Assembly (NCBI RefSeq): GCF_020184175.1
Contig: NC_065530.1
Span: 16,717,260-16,781,259, forward strand
Direction of reading: 5' to 3'
DNA length: 64,000 bases
Origin: Aphis gossypii
Taxonomy: Eukaryota; Arthropoda; Insecta; Hemiptera; Aphididae
The translations under genes and the position numbers were made by a program. The notes under the pieces are model-generated. The model searched no databases. It saw nothing but the letters and a program-made list of their open reading frames with translations, and was not told the DNA's origin. Positions 1 to 13,240 of the stretch are shown here, one piece after another. Each line of letters opens with the position of its first letter. Position 1 is the stretch's first letter.

Positions 1-3000
1 AATTTAGTTCATTTTTGCTGTGTCGTCTTTTATTATAATTATATTTTTTCTTATAAAAACCTATACGAGTGCATATACTACATGTGCTACATGTGATCAC
101 GTGGCAATATAATATGATTCGTATTCATGAAATATTTATGTAATTGTTATATATTTTTTATTTTGTATTCCAGTTAATGATCTTAAATAACAATATATAT
201 AAATATTTCCTCATTAAATATAGGTCACCGCCAGTATTTAACTTCTTAATAATTATTTGTTCTCCGTATTAAACAATATGTATTATGTATAGTATGTGAT
301 TGTGTACATTTATATTTATTGGTTATTATTTATTGCACGTGTCGGAAATTTTTTGATTTTTATAGTACTAACTTGTATTATTATTTTCCATATAATATTA
401 ACTGACCTGCATTCGTTTAGTGACGTAGGTATACAACCATATCGCATAAAACGTGTTAGGTCTAGGCCAAATGTTATTATAGTAATAATTATGTAAAAAA
501 AATATTTAAATTTAATTAAACGTAACATATTTGTACGCGTTTTCTATACAAAATAATTAATATAATCAACGATAAAATAATGTTTAGTCGTATAATTATT
601 ATCAATATATTTATTTCTCTTACTCTAAACTTTTTTTTTTATTGATAATCAAGGTATTCAATTACGCACAAGTATATTTTTTCAATTAAAAAAAAAAAAA
701 AAAAATTAACATCGATCTATTTATATAAAGACAAAAAATCATTATCATTTAAGTTATTTACATTTGTGTATTATATGTAATACAATAAGATTTATTAAGA
801 TTGATGTGAACAATTCATATATGGACACATGGTGCGTTTGAGTAAAAAAAAAGTAAGTCATTTTTAATTATATAAATTTATATCTATTACAAATTGATCG
901 GATTTTTTAGTATAAGTATTATAGTTAAGAGTTTTAAACTCAATTGATCAGTTTCCAATTGATTTGAGAACAATATATTAACTACACGTATTGCGCGCGT
1001 TGGCCGTTGAGTATATATTTGTAAAACGGACCCAAACGAAAACAGTTCATATTACATATGGATATGTGATACATATATAATATATATATATATTAGGTAA
1101 TTATTATAAATATTAAAATATATACGTGGTTCATATATGTTTAGATTGGATAGGTTCTTTAGTATCGGATTTATCGTGAATATATTGTACATGCATTTAT
1201 ATACAATACGACAATAAACAAACTTAACAAACAAACAAAGCCTAAAAATGTTTTATATTTAAGATATTAAATATTATATTACATAATATATTTTGGTTAA
1301 AATATAACTTACGGATACACACAATTTATAAATTGTAAGTTTTAAAAAATAAAATCATTTTAGTAAATGCATAAAAAGATGTAATTAAATTTTAATTAAC
1401 CGTTTTATAAAAAATGTATTAAATAATAATCAATAATAATAACATTTTAAGTAGTTATGTTATCGTGATTTAGCACAAATATTTTCAATATGAGCTTATA
1501 TTATATACACAAGTATGTACAGTATTTGACGTCATTACTCATCAATTTATACTTTATTAGATATGTAATAGAATAATCGTTATTCGTTCAACACTCAAGT
1601 TTAACCTGTAGTAATCTATATTATTAGTATATAGGTTTAAACTGTTTGTAGAATCATATTATGTACGTTATAAGTTTATAATTATAAGTAAATAACCATA
1701 ATAAATAACAATTTTAAAGTAAAAGTAATATAAATATTTATGACAACTGATATTCCTAACTCAATGAAATATATTTTAACACAATATCATGAATGCTTTT
1801 ATAATGTAATAAATATAATATGGATATAAGTGCTAAATAGTTTGACATTGTAGATGTATTTTGTAGCATATATTTACATTTAATACATATTATACAGCTA
1901 AATACACAACATTTTTCTAGGGTCCACTATTCCATGTTTAAAATCTTAAATATATTTATTTAATAGGTACGGGCTGAATTTTTTTCTTATTTGTTTTAAA
2001 AATGACTAGGAATTTACATTTTTATTGATACCGAATGGCGAATACTACCTATAATATTTGGTAACTGATATAATCGTATCATCTATTTAACACTTATCGT
2101 ATCTATTAAACGAATGCTAATTAAAATAATTATACATTACCTATTTATGAAATTGCATAGGTAATTACTAATTATAATTTGTAGTTATGAATTACTTATT
2201 TTAGCAATTATTATGTACTCGTAATTATATTAACTTTTTCAAAGTGATTAATGATTACATTTATATCTAATCAATAAGTTTCTCAATTTCTCATGTACAT
2301 ATATACCCAATAAGAGGTCTATATAGTCAGATGGTCTATACAGAGATGAACATTTTAAATTTCATTAATATACGAGTATATAACCTGTAGTTCCTGAAAT
2401 TATACATATCAAAAAATATTTCATTTAAAATTTACCTGTTTCGTGTAGGTATTTTTTAATAGTGTTTTATTTATAATAATTTAAAACTATATACCTGTTA
2501 TGTTCTTGACCTTGGAAATAACATTCTGAATTTTTTTAATCAAATTATCTTCACTGAATTATTATAACTTAATACAAACATAAATTCAAGATATATAGAT
2601 TTGGTCAGTTTAGGTCCGATTGGTATGTGTCTATGTTGTATTATATAATTTGTGGTAGTACTATTAATGAAATATGATACAGAAAATGATATAATTACAC
2701 TAAAAAGTCGATTCTGATTTCTAAGTAAAGTTGTGTTCATATTTTAAGAATTTTCTATATGATGGTTACATATTTATAAGTATATATAATATGTATATTT
2801 ACAATATACATAGAACAGACTACCGAAGTACCTACGTATGTACATTTAAAATAGTGAATAAATATTTTCAAAAATAGTTTTATTGTTAATTTGTGAAATA
2901 ACTTTTAAAACAATGGTTTATGTCATTTATCATTTTTAAAAATGTTTAAAATTGTAGTTAACTGTATGTTATTGTTACTATTGTTTTGTACTACAGTATG

Positions 3001-4508
3001 TATAAACTATTTTAATTTGTACTAATAACTGTTTTAAGTATTTTATACTCATAATTTATACATATTATAGATGTGCAATTTTTAAAATATTTCAATATAT
3101 CCGTCTTTCACTAAATAATACCAAAAGTCAATCTATGCTATTATTTTCGAATGCGATAATAATTTATCATTGATTTTCAATGGACATCTATATCATACTC
3201 AAGCTCGTGATTTCTAACCTCTCAGTGTCACCCTTTTTGCATGTTTTTCTCACCTCATAAATAATTTAACACTAAAGTAACATTTGCATTTTGCAGTACA
3301 AATGCAAATTATGTAAACCCGATTAAAATAAATTTTCATAAGACGTTACAGGTTCTTCTTTTTACATTAACTCAACTCTAAGCTGCTTCAATTATATAAA
3401 ATTTTGTTTTTGATAAAATATGATAAATTAAACACTTGTGTTAACTGTTGATATAAACTATTTATACATATTTACATAATAACTTAAACCTGTATATACC
3501 TGCTGCAGTAAATTCGTAAAATCAGATATTTATTCAGCGCGTTCTATTTTTATACCGACAATAAATAGTAAATATTATTTGCGAATATTAATACTTCAAT
3601 CTCAATATAATTGTTAAAAATTTATGTTAAAATGTACAATTTCTTTGTACGCCCTAATGAAATAAAATAGTAATCCTGTTGTACTATTTATAAATATTTA
3701 TTAGCTTATTAATTTTATCATCGTATACCTTATATTATTGGTGATTTGATTTTTCGATTCACTAACTTTAACCATTATCGACTATACTTACATATAATAT
3801 ATATATACATCAAACAAACTTGAACTACATTTTTGAATATTTTAAATAGTCGTAACAGCTACTTCCTAGGCTTCTTAATACTTTGAATAAATATATCTGA
3901 TAATATTAATTGAAGTATGAGAACATTACCTACATAATACTTATAAAAATATTACAAGTGTAATTTTGTAATAGGTATATTGCTGAATAATAAATGTTTT
4001 GTAAAATATTCTTAAAAACTAATTATTATCAATATCGCATATTCACATGTAATAGTTAAGAAACATTTATGATTTATCATTATTTATCAATTATCTATCT
4101 ACATTTATATATATATATGTGTATATATAACTAAATAAATTAATATTTCTTTCTTTATGTTCTAAAGTCTATATATTATAGACTCAAAAACTAGACCGTT
4201 TTTATTACTTTGTAGCTTCTTTTTTCAACCCATTTAGGTTGTTGTAAAATATGGCTTACACATAAATTTTGTTTCGTCTAACGAAAATGGAATAATTTTT
4301 TATTTATATCTTATAGGTATGCAGAGTTTTGTAATTTTAAAATGAACTTATTTTTTACGTAAAAAAGAAAATGTTTTCATCAGCCAACGCTATTAGTTTG
4401 TAAAAGTAAAAATAAATGTATTTTACATTATTTTTATAGTATTACGATAAAAATGAATTATGTTTGTCATTTTCAATATTCCAGAAGAAGCTGATGTATA
4501 AAACTTAC
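1..4508. other. AT-rich non-coding DNA, left end
   Basis: Very AT-rich sequence with homopolymer runs and TA-rich tracts. It probably contains introns or the 3' part of the minus-strand gene whose exons lie at 4.5-5.0 kb. I could not find another exon with both splice sites and a convincing frame. The short open frames here (under 75 codons) have no protein-like composition. Confidence 0.45.
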
Positions 4509-4544
4509 ATTTCGGTAGCTATTTCTTTATCGAGTGCCTCTTCC
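4509..4544 (-). CDS. Second exon of the unidentified minus-strand gene
   Basis: A 36-base stretch between CTTCTACTAG (acceptor) and a perfect GTAAGT donor on the minus strand. Joined to the 5005-4724 exon in phase 2 it continues REEALDKEIATE with no stop. Phase compatibility plus two good splice sites is the evidence; its short length keeps confidence moderate. Confidence 0.45.
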
Positions 4545-4723
4545 CTAGTAGAAGGACAGTTAAAGAATAAAATTAAAATATTATTCTTATATTATATCAA
4601 TTATCGTATATTATAATATTTTATATGTCTTCTAAAATAGATGTACCTATCTATTGCATATACACTTTTACTTTATTTTTACTCTTTAAATGAATAAAGC
4701 TTTAATCGCATTTACTTATTTAC

Positions 4724-5005
4724 CTGTTAATGCGTTGTACTAAAATGCCATTTTTAGGCACTGCAGGTGGAATGAAAATAATATTTTCTTTTATGACGAA
4801 ACAATACGTTAGTATATTATACAATACATGATCCATGATCAAATAATAATCCGGTTGACCCCAATACAAACGTATTGGGTTTCTAAGTTTCTTCATCCTT
4901 TTAGATTTGCTAACTTTAACTAACTTTACCAGACCATATATGGTGTACCTACATTCAGTGCTAGTCAATCGATAAATATTATCATCAATTGAACTTGTAA
5001 TCAAC
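4724..5005 (-). CDS. Internal exon of an unidentified minus-strand gene
   Basis: On the minus strand a strong acceptor (ten-T tract then CAG) at 5007-5006 opens a 282-base exon that stays open and ends at an AG|GTAAAT donor at 4724/4723. It codes about 93 residues including LVKLVKVSKSKRMKKLRNP, YWGQPDYYLIMDHVLYN and FIPPAVPKNGILVQRIN. Composition is protein-like, not repetitive. It leaves two bases (AG), which the next exon (4544-4509) completes as Arg. I do not recognise the family. Earlier exons would lie at higher coordinates and later ones below 4.5 kb, but none is certain. Confidence 0.55.
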
Positions 5006-5454
5006 CTGAAAAAAAAACGACATAGTGGCATGAGTATCTTTGAAATAGGTTTAAAATGACATTTTTTTTTTATAGTAAAAACTACTTAATATATAAATAA
5101 TAATGAAAACGATCGAGATATCTATCTAAAGTAGTTTTCTATAATGGAGTTTCATAGATCGCCTAAAGTCTAAGTCTCTTCATAAATATTTATGTATTTT
5201 AATTCGTTAATTACAATTGATTATGAAACTTGCAATAAGTATTCATTTGTTAGGTTTTTTATTTTTAACTATTGTCCACGAATTTTTTTATCTGACCGTC
5301 TGGTTTATTAATAATTCTAAAAATACGTCAATGTCAAGTAGTTTTAATTACAGTTATTAGATTAATAGTTACATTAAAGAATATACCTAACTTGGCTATC
5401 AACTCTGAAGTGTTCAGAATCGAATAGTAGACAAAATTGCCTATGGGCGTAAAC

Positions 5455-5515
5455 TAGGGAGGAGAGGGGGCAACTGCCCCCCTTAAAAATTGAAGGGGGA
5501 ATGCCCCTTCGATAT
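5455..5515. mobile_element. Degenerate transposon end (GC-rich hairpin)
   Basis: An isolated GC-rich segment, GGGGGCAACTGCCCCCC plus AAGGGGGAATGCCCCTT, follows ATGGGCGTAAACTAGGG. Sequences of the form GGCGTA-ACTAGGGGGGGC commonly mark the termini of insect hAT-like elements. The other end was not found, so the boundaries and class are uncertain. Confidence 0.4.
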
Positions 5516-6764
5516 TATGTAAATTTATTTGAAAAATATTATCAAAGAGGCATTTTAGATTTGTAAGAATTATTTTTTCAAGAAAACTGAAAAATATAAT
5601 ATTTTAAAAAGATTAATGATATAAATAAAAATGAATTGATTAATCAAAATGATATTTATTAGGTATTATTTAGTCTCCAAGTATCTTAAAGTATCTTTAA
5701 TTATACTGTATATCGAAATAAAACAAAATCGTCTATTATACAAATAGATATATATACATTATAAATTATACAATGTTATGTTTTGTTAATAATGCTTTTC
5801 GGTATGCCAACGTTGCATTTAAAGCCGTATGCAATCATTTTTTTTTTGTACCCACTATAAATAATTAATATCGTTATCTAAAGATGGTTTGATATTATTT
5901 TTTTTAATTTGTTATCAATTTATCATATACACCACTATAATATGAGTATTATGGCATTTCGAGTTACAAAGTCGACTAGATTTTTTGCATTTATACCGGT
6001 TGGTCTTGCATAATGAATTGCTACCCAAATTAGAACATTTTTTTGTCGCTTCTCTCAGAGAAATTTTTGCTGCTGGTACCTTATTGACCTAGATAAACAT
6101 CTCTTTGCATATCGAGAATTGGTTCGACTGTTCAATAATTGCACATACATTTGTTCCTAAATTAGATATAGGTATCTCGTGAGTTATAGTATCACTAGTA
6201 TCAAACGATTAAATTATTAAAATAATATGTAGTTATAGTTCATTGTTGCGTATATGAATTTCATTCGATATAAACGTTCTCAGTGCTCTGTATTTAATTT
6301 ATTTTGCCAATTTGAATTAGGCGGCAGTGTACATTTTAATATATGAAAATGAATCTGTTCTTTTATTTCTAAAATATTATGCAAAATATTGCAAATACAT
6401 GTGTTAATGAAGTGCTAAAACTAAACATTTATTATTTTAAATATTTTAATGTACTTAGGGATTGGGAGTCGGGAACATGTATGTATGTGTTAATTATTCA
6501 GTGTCAAGTAGTTTACCTTGTAAAAATGAATGAAATGAAAAATTATTATATCTAATACTAATTATCTAATTGCACTTAAGAAGTGTAATAACATCATAAT
6601 AATTAATAACTAATGATGTAATTAATTAATTAATACTGCCAACTTCGACTCGATTTTAGTCGTGTGACGTATGTAGATAATATCTGGGAAATTTTGAAAT
6701 TTAACATTGTAAATAATGACTTATTCGATAGAGACGTGCTAAAATTTACCTAAGGGCTAAGAGG

Positions 6765-7203
6765 ATGCCATACCCGCACGTGTTGTCTCCGTCTCACAAG
6801 TATGTAAAATAGCAAATTTACGCTAAGCAGATCACGTGTAGCTCCGTTAGTTGAAAAATTAGAGTTAATCAACTTTCTGAAACCTAATGAAACTTGATAG
6901 TAAGAACAATATCTGTATTCGTATATTGGAATTGGATTTTGCAATTGTTCAATTTTTTAGCAAGTTATATGTTTATAATACAGCGTAAATTAAAAATGTT
7001 CATTACTCATTTAAAAACTGAATAATAGTAAAAAAAACCAACATACGAACACAGATAATTTTCTTACTATCAAGTTTCATAATAGATCAATTCACTCTAA
7101 TTTTCAAACTAACGGAGCTACACGTGATCTGCTGAGCGTAAATTTGGCATTTGCTATGTTACGTACTTGTAAGACGGAGACAACACTTGGGGGTCTAACA
7201 TTC
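6765..7203. repeat. Long inverted repeat (hairpin element)
   Basis: Left arm ~6765-6931 and right arm ~7038-7203 are inverted copies with a ~106-base loop. A near-identical core includes CGTGTAGCTCCGTTAG and AGCAGATCACG. Outer parts have small gaps and are more diverged. It is probably an old foldback or MITE-type element; no clear target duplication is visible. Confidence 0.8.
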
Positions 7204-9002
7204 TATTAAACTTTAATTTTGTACATGATACTATAGGTATTCAAGTCATAATATTTTAATTTTTAAGACTATTTGTGTGTTATGTTGTTTTGTAACTTTT
7301 GTTAAAATATAGTAAATATATTTTTAAATTGTAAACTTCAGTTATACAGTGTAATGTCATTGAGGCATATATAGACCACATAATAAAACTATAGTAGGTA
7401 TATCGGGGTAGTTAAAAATAGTTTTATTTTAAATTTAAAAAACTCGTTTTAAACACATCAGCCCTGACACATGTAGTAAGAACGCTTTCCTGTTAACCGT
7501 ACATTGAAACATTGTGTATTTTTCATTGACATTCTATAAATTATCATATACAAATATAAATTCGAGGATATCATTATTTATTAACAAATAGTTCATAGTA
7601 TTAATATTTATCGGTATTATATCGTAGTTATTGTACAAACTTGACAAATTCAATTTAATATTCAATAAACAATTGATTTTATGTAAACGTAGTATAATGG
7701 ATGATGTCCTAATCTTGTAGTATTATGATAAATAATTATACTTTTATTTTATTTTACATATTCTGTAATATTATATTCGTCCAATACCTATTACACGCTC
7801 ATGAACTACACAGGTATTCAACAGATCTGATTATTATTTGTAACGTCAATAATAATTGTGTACCTATATACTGTACCTACACTAGTAATTTATTATATAA
7901 TCTCACGTCATTGTGTATTTTGATTAGGCACTATTAAATCATCAATAAATATTGTTGTAAATAAAATATTTTTAATATAGGTATGTACCTGTTTTTTTAA
8001 TAATTTTATTGATAAGTACAGTATAATAACATATTTTGTTACATTCAGGATGCGTATTTATACGAATAAATTATGTACTATTATGTTGTTGATTTGTACA
8101 TAATATTATAATAATATGTATGCTGTCAACAAAACGTTTTACTTAATTATTTCCATCGGTTAATTCTTAATAGAAGACGATCTTGTTGTTGACTTTCACA
8201 ACAATTCTGATCAACAATAACATATTGATTTTACAGCTTTAGAACTGGGTAAATACATAATTTAAAATAACAACGTACTTCTTAGATACCTAAGACATGT
8301 TTGGTAAATATATTAAAATAAGTACTTGAGTTCATATATAGATTACGCGCTAATTTTTCTGTCACAATCTATACGTAAATAAGTACAAGTGGTTGTTTTT
8401 TAATTTTTGACTTATAGAGATATCGCGTCAAAACACAACGGATACATTTAGAGTTATGGAATAGGTAATTGTACGGATATTTTAACTAGGTAGGTTTATA
8501 GATGAAAAATAAAAGCCGCTAGAAAAAAGGTATAAATGTATAATAATATTATATAAACTAGTGTCACATAATTCGCCGACAATGATAATATTGTATACGC
8601 ATACGATAATACAAGTGACCTTCATTTGCTGTTATCGCATGTCACCGTTTGCAGGTGAAATTTTAGAACTAGTTAACTGCAATGCATGGAAATTTTATTT
8701 CAGTATTAATGTAAAATATAATTTGATCGAAATCATAAATTTTTCATCAATAAAAACGTATGTTAATTCGAAGTATGAATAAGTATAGGGATATGCATAA
8801 TAGTATATGATTTGCATAGTGTAATATATGTATCAGTGAAATCATTCAACGAGCTGTGTAATTTAACTTAACACTACTTTTTTTTTTTTAAAACCGATTA
8901 AGACATAATATTATCATTCATTCTAATAATAATAATATAATCATTAATCTGATATTTATTCAGTTAGTTGAAAAAATATGCAATGCAAGTATGTCATGTA
9001 AT

Positions 9003-9038
9003 TACTAAATGGTTAAGTCCCTACATAACCATTTAGTA
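9003..9038. repeat. Perfect 13-bp inverted repeat
   Basis: TACTAAATGGTTA is followed, after 10 bases, by its exact reverse complement. It could be the fused remnant of terminal inverted repeats or a chance palindrome; no function is implied. Confidence 0.7.
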
Positions 9039-12000
9039 TTTTAGTATGAATGTTATTAACCTAATTATTACCTAGTTATTTACCTATTTAAATGAGGAGT
9101 TGAGTAATAGCTTTATTTGCTTCTGTTTTTAATTTTATTCATTCTGACAAGAAAAATTAATTTGATTTTTACCATGTCATAAAGGTCATCAACTCATAAC
9201 CATAAGTGAATAGTAGGTAGGTACATTATATTTATAAAACATTTATAGTTTTAACGAAAATTCAGTATTATTTATTTTACAATGATTTATTGTTTAATTT
9301 AATTTAATATTTTTTTTTCAACATTTTGGATCAGAAAATTCAATTAAATCTTTAATTTTAAATGTGGTTAAGTTCTAAGTAGGTAAAGGTGTGGCTATAT
9401 AATTACACTCGGGAAGGAAGGGTTAATACGTATCTAAATAAAAAAAAAAAATCCCAGTTATTTTATTTTATATATTTTAGAAAAACTAACAAAAAATAAC
9501 AAGAAAACGGGAATATTTTGTTATAAAATTTTAATTTAGAAAGGAATAATCGAAAAAACGTGAAAATTTCACAATAATATAATAATATGCGGAACAATAA
9601 GTTCCTAGTGAATATACTAAAACAGTGCTTTTTGCCGACATGTGATTAAAAATATATAGAAATCGTGCTTACACGAGAAATTTAATAAACACATATTATT
9701 ATCTATACGTTGATACGAATGAATTCCATCAATGGTTGAAATATTTTGAGTAAGTATATGAGAGCTATTTATTTTTAAGACCGAGTTGAATATGTGTATA
9801 GTATGTACCTATTTTACCTACTTGATATATATAAATGGGGATATGGATTTGTTGGCTGGACTTTAAAATTACCATAGAGGGTATGACATATCCTTTAGAA
9901 AAAATATATTTAAAAAAAAAATAAAAACAATTTACTGATGAAACGCAATAGCGTTTATGGTCATGATTAAAACGGCGTATTTTCGATTGTTTTAAAACGA
10001 CATAATACCACGTAAATTTAGTTTAAGTCGACTACCTCTGTCGCAATGTCGGGAAACTATTTTTCGTCGTCGTGAAAATTACAACCATAGTTTGGACCGC
10101 AAAATATTATATAACGCACGTGCAGCCGAACCGAGACACGTCGATCGATCGCTCGGACAGCATGTAGACCTAAATAAATACAATAAATTTTATAGTTTGT
10201 CACGTTTGTCCCCGTAGGCTACTACACAGAATTACAGACCGTTGTTAACAATTTTTCTAACACAATATTGTTGAAATACAGTTTTTGGAAAATTATAACT
10301 TGTACAATTATTACTATAGAGCTATTATGTGGTTAATCCATAAATATGGGCCCTATAAGTAATAAGTGCATCTTTCAATGATACGAGTTTGCTAATCCTT
10401 AAGGATGATTTTTGTTAATACCTTTGTAAAAACTATTTAAAAGTGACCTTTCAATTATTAAGAACCGTGATAATATAATAAATTGTGAATTATTAAATAT
10501 TAGACATGGGATAAACATATTAATAATTATTATTATGTGCAAGTCGCGAGTGATCGATTAAAAATCATCAGAATTGCAGTTTTTTTTTGAAATTGAGCAA
10601 TATAACATTATATTATACATAGATATGAGATTATCGGTTACCAATTACTATGATAACCTTCTGTTGATCTAATAAAATATAATATATTGTACAAAAACTA
10701 CAAGCATTGATTATAACTTATAAGCGATGGTTGTTATATATGTATGGGCACTTATACGATTCAAATTAAATTTATGATTTTCTTCTCTTAAATTATTATA
10801 CATAATTATATTATTATGTATCTGATGTTCTGATCGATTTGATAATAAGTTTTGCATGCAAGTTTATTGAACTATTTAATCTATGCAAAAATCAACAACA
10901 AACTTTGAATTAAAAAATATATAGATGTTTATTATTTAATTATAAACGATTAAAACTAGAGGAATATTTAAAAAAATATATTTATTGTATAAAACAAAGA
11001 GTTAAATTATAAAAACAACTTAGAAATTAATATGTGATATACGTTATTATGACACCTGTTTAAAGATACTTCATGGGTACTTAAAATTTTCACTAAATAT
11101 TTATAGGTATAATCATTTTCAATACATGATAAAATTTTCAAAATATTTCGATTCTTGTAGATATGCAAAAATATTTAAAATACATTGACACAAATTATTT
11201 TTATTAATATTTTAAGTTAAGAATTTATAACATTTTCTTACAATTTATATAACATGCAATTTTTATATTTTAAGCTTGAAAAATTTATATAAAATCACTA
11301 GCTTATACCTAAGTAGTTCATACTGAAATCAAAAAATATGAAAGAATAATTTTGTTTATTGACATTGTACGTCCAAATTTGGACGAAATTATACATTTAA
11401 ACTATGAATAACCTAAATTTATTATTTTGTTACTTTAGTTCGAAAACATTTTTCATAGGATTATGAAACATTTACGTATATTATTATATCTTATAAAAAA
11501 TGAATTAAACTTGTAATATTAATGGTAATTTATCCAATAGCAATATCAAAAAACATAACATGAAAAAGCTAGTAACATCTAATACAAATAGCTTCCATTC
11601 AGGATCGTCTTTCGTAGGTAGAATATTCTAGAATATATAATATACTATATTGTATAATATACTATGATATATTTTCATGGAATTTAAACGAAATAATAAT
11701 AATGACACATTTAACACCTATCGTACAGAAAAGCGACACCCACTTGCTGATATAAAACCTTTTTTTTTTTTTTATTCGAGGTTATAATTGAACAATATTT
11801 TTGACACATAAATAAACATTCTCGCTAAGTAAAGTAATCAAATATCCGGTTAACGTAAGCCATAATGATAATAACACGGATTGTCTGAATGAAACAATGT
11901 ATATTTTATTCCAGTCAAGTAATGTAAGTCTCAATGCAGGTACTCCGTATTTTGTTTTTAATTACTTAATTTAGTCAACAGTTGTTTTAAAAAGTAATAG

Positions 12001-12140
12001 GAATGTTTTCATTTGAGCAAGTCTATTCAAAGTGTACCAAGTAGATCCAATTTTCAACCAGAAATACCTTCAAATAAGTCGAATTTCAAAGTATTTTTAC
12101 TGTTCCAAAAGACGACGTCACATAAAAAAAAAAAAAAAAA

Positions 12141-12193
12141 ACACTATCGTTGTAAAATCAATACGTTCATCGCTTAGTTCAGAATCTAAAATA
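12141..12193 (+). repeat. Dispersed repeat, copy 1
   Basis: A ~50-bp sequence containing TTGTAAAATCAATACGTTCA and ending TTCAGAATCTAAAA. It recurs at 19815-19865 (same strand) and at 25475-25522 (opposite strand). Shared core: ATTGTA, CAATACATTCATCACT, AGAATCTA. Confidence 0.75.
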
Positions 12194-12389
12194 TAAATAT
12201 ATCTTATTATTATGTACAGACACGTAGACGGATTTTACAGTCTGGAAAGTAGTTGTTTTTTTTGTTTTTTGCGTTAGACGCGATATTATGATAGGTCACA
12301 GCGCAATATAATACAAAACGACGTCTTTGTATTTTATAATAATTATTATATTATTATTGTTATTGTTTATAATATTATACGTATTATTA

Positions 12390-13171
12390 TTCTTGTCCAT
12401 TCACCGAGATCGGTCGACCTTGTGCACGGTGTTAGCAGCAGCGATCTCTAACAGAGTTCGCGTGTACCGTTCGACGCATCAGGCGACACACCGTACAACA
12501 ATATCGTCTGAAAACTAACAAAACACTAAAATATAACACATTACAATGATAAAAAACAATATGATATATCTTGAGTTTATCGGTTATTGTACTTGGCTTT
12601 ACCTACAACACTCGTCTCCGCTTAATTATCGTAAACTGCTCGTCGTCGTCGTCGTGTTTTTATATTGTTATTTACGTTTCCGCGGAACCTCGTCGGCGGC
12701 GCCGAGATCCCCTTCCCCGCGATGACGTCGAAGTAACCCCTACCCCCCCGCGGGCACCGCCGACGCACCGGCGCTCGTCGTTATAGACCTAACGGCCGGT
12801 CGACCGGCAGCCAGTAACAGTATTCGCTTAGCTGCGGTTCGTAGGGCGCTGCACGTGCACGGCCCCAATTTCGAGTTGCCCATAGCTGTTATTTGTTATT
12901 TTGCAACAGTTTAAATCGTTTTATTCCACCGGTGTGTGTGTGCGTGTGTTGTGTTAAGACGTGCGCGCTCGACCGACAGTGTTATAAAAAAATATATTCT
13001 AGAACAGTATATTGTATACATAGTAAATAGTAAAATAATATCATAGTATCATAATTGTTTTCGGTGTATAAGGTACACGTTTTAAGTATATTATAATACG
13101 TTCGTAAAGTTCGTCGTCGAACTCGACTTTTGCCCACCCGGTGCGAGAAAACGAACGGCGCATACACCGAA
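12390..13171 (+). promoter_or_regulatory. GC/CpG-rich promoter and 5' leader of HMGCL
   Basis: From about 12.39 kb the composition changes from roughly three-quarters A+T to GC-rich with many CpG and CG-containing words (TCGTCG, CGCCG, CACGTGCACG). It returns to background after exon 1. There is no clear TATA box close to the start codon, which suits an initiator-type housekeeping promoter. The transcription start is probably between about 12.8 and 13.1 kb. The island could also serve a divergent minus-strand transcript, but none can be shown. Confidence 0.6.
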
Positions 13172-13240
13172 ATGCATTTCGTCAACGACGTGTCCAAGTT
13201 CCTTTACAGCAGTCTCAGGAACGAATCGAGCAGGCTCAGG
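13172..13240 (+). CDS. HMGCL: HMGCL coding exon 1 (presequence)
   Basis: Encodes residues 1-23, starting MHFVNDVSKF and ending in an Arg-rich stretch. It ends at a GTACGT donor in phase 0 and lies at the end of a CpG-rich promoter region, as expected for a first exon. No homology beyond presequence character can be seen, so the link to exon 2 rests on phase, position and signal-like composition. Confidence 0.75.

Larger units (their letters stand above)
7204..12389. other. AT-rich intergenic or intronic DNA
   Basis: Mostly featureless. Items seen are a short perfect hairpin at 9003-9038, a small GC-richer patch at about 10.02-10.17 kb, and one copy of a dispersed repeat at 12141-12193. No exon with two good splice sites and a sensible frame was found. 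Confidence 0.45.

Noticed and set aside
3240..3290. 18-base minus-strand mini-exon between TTACTTTAG and GTGAGA
   Set aside because: Too short to distinguish from chance; it would follow 4544-4509 but adds no recognisable protein.
12571..12786. Plus-strand 71-codon frame in the HMGCL promoter
   Set aside because: Arg/Pro-rich product of CpG-rich DNA with no support; overlaps the promoter.
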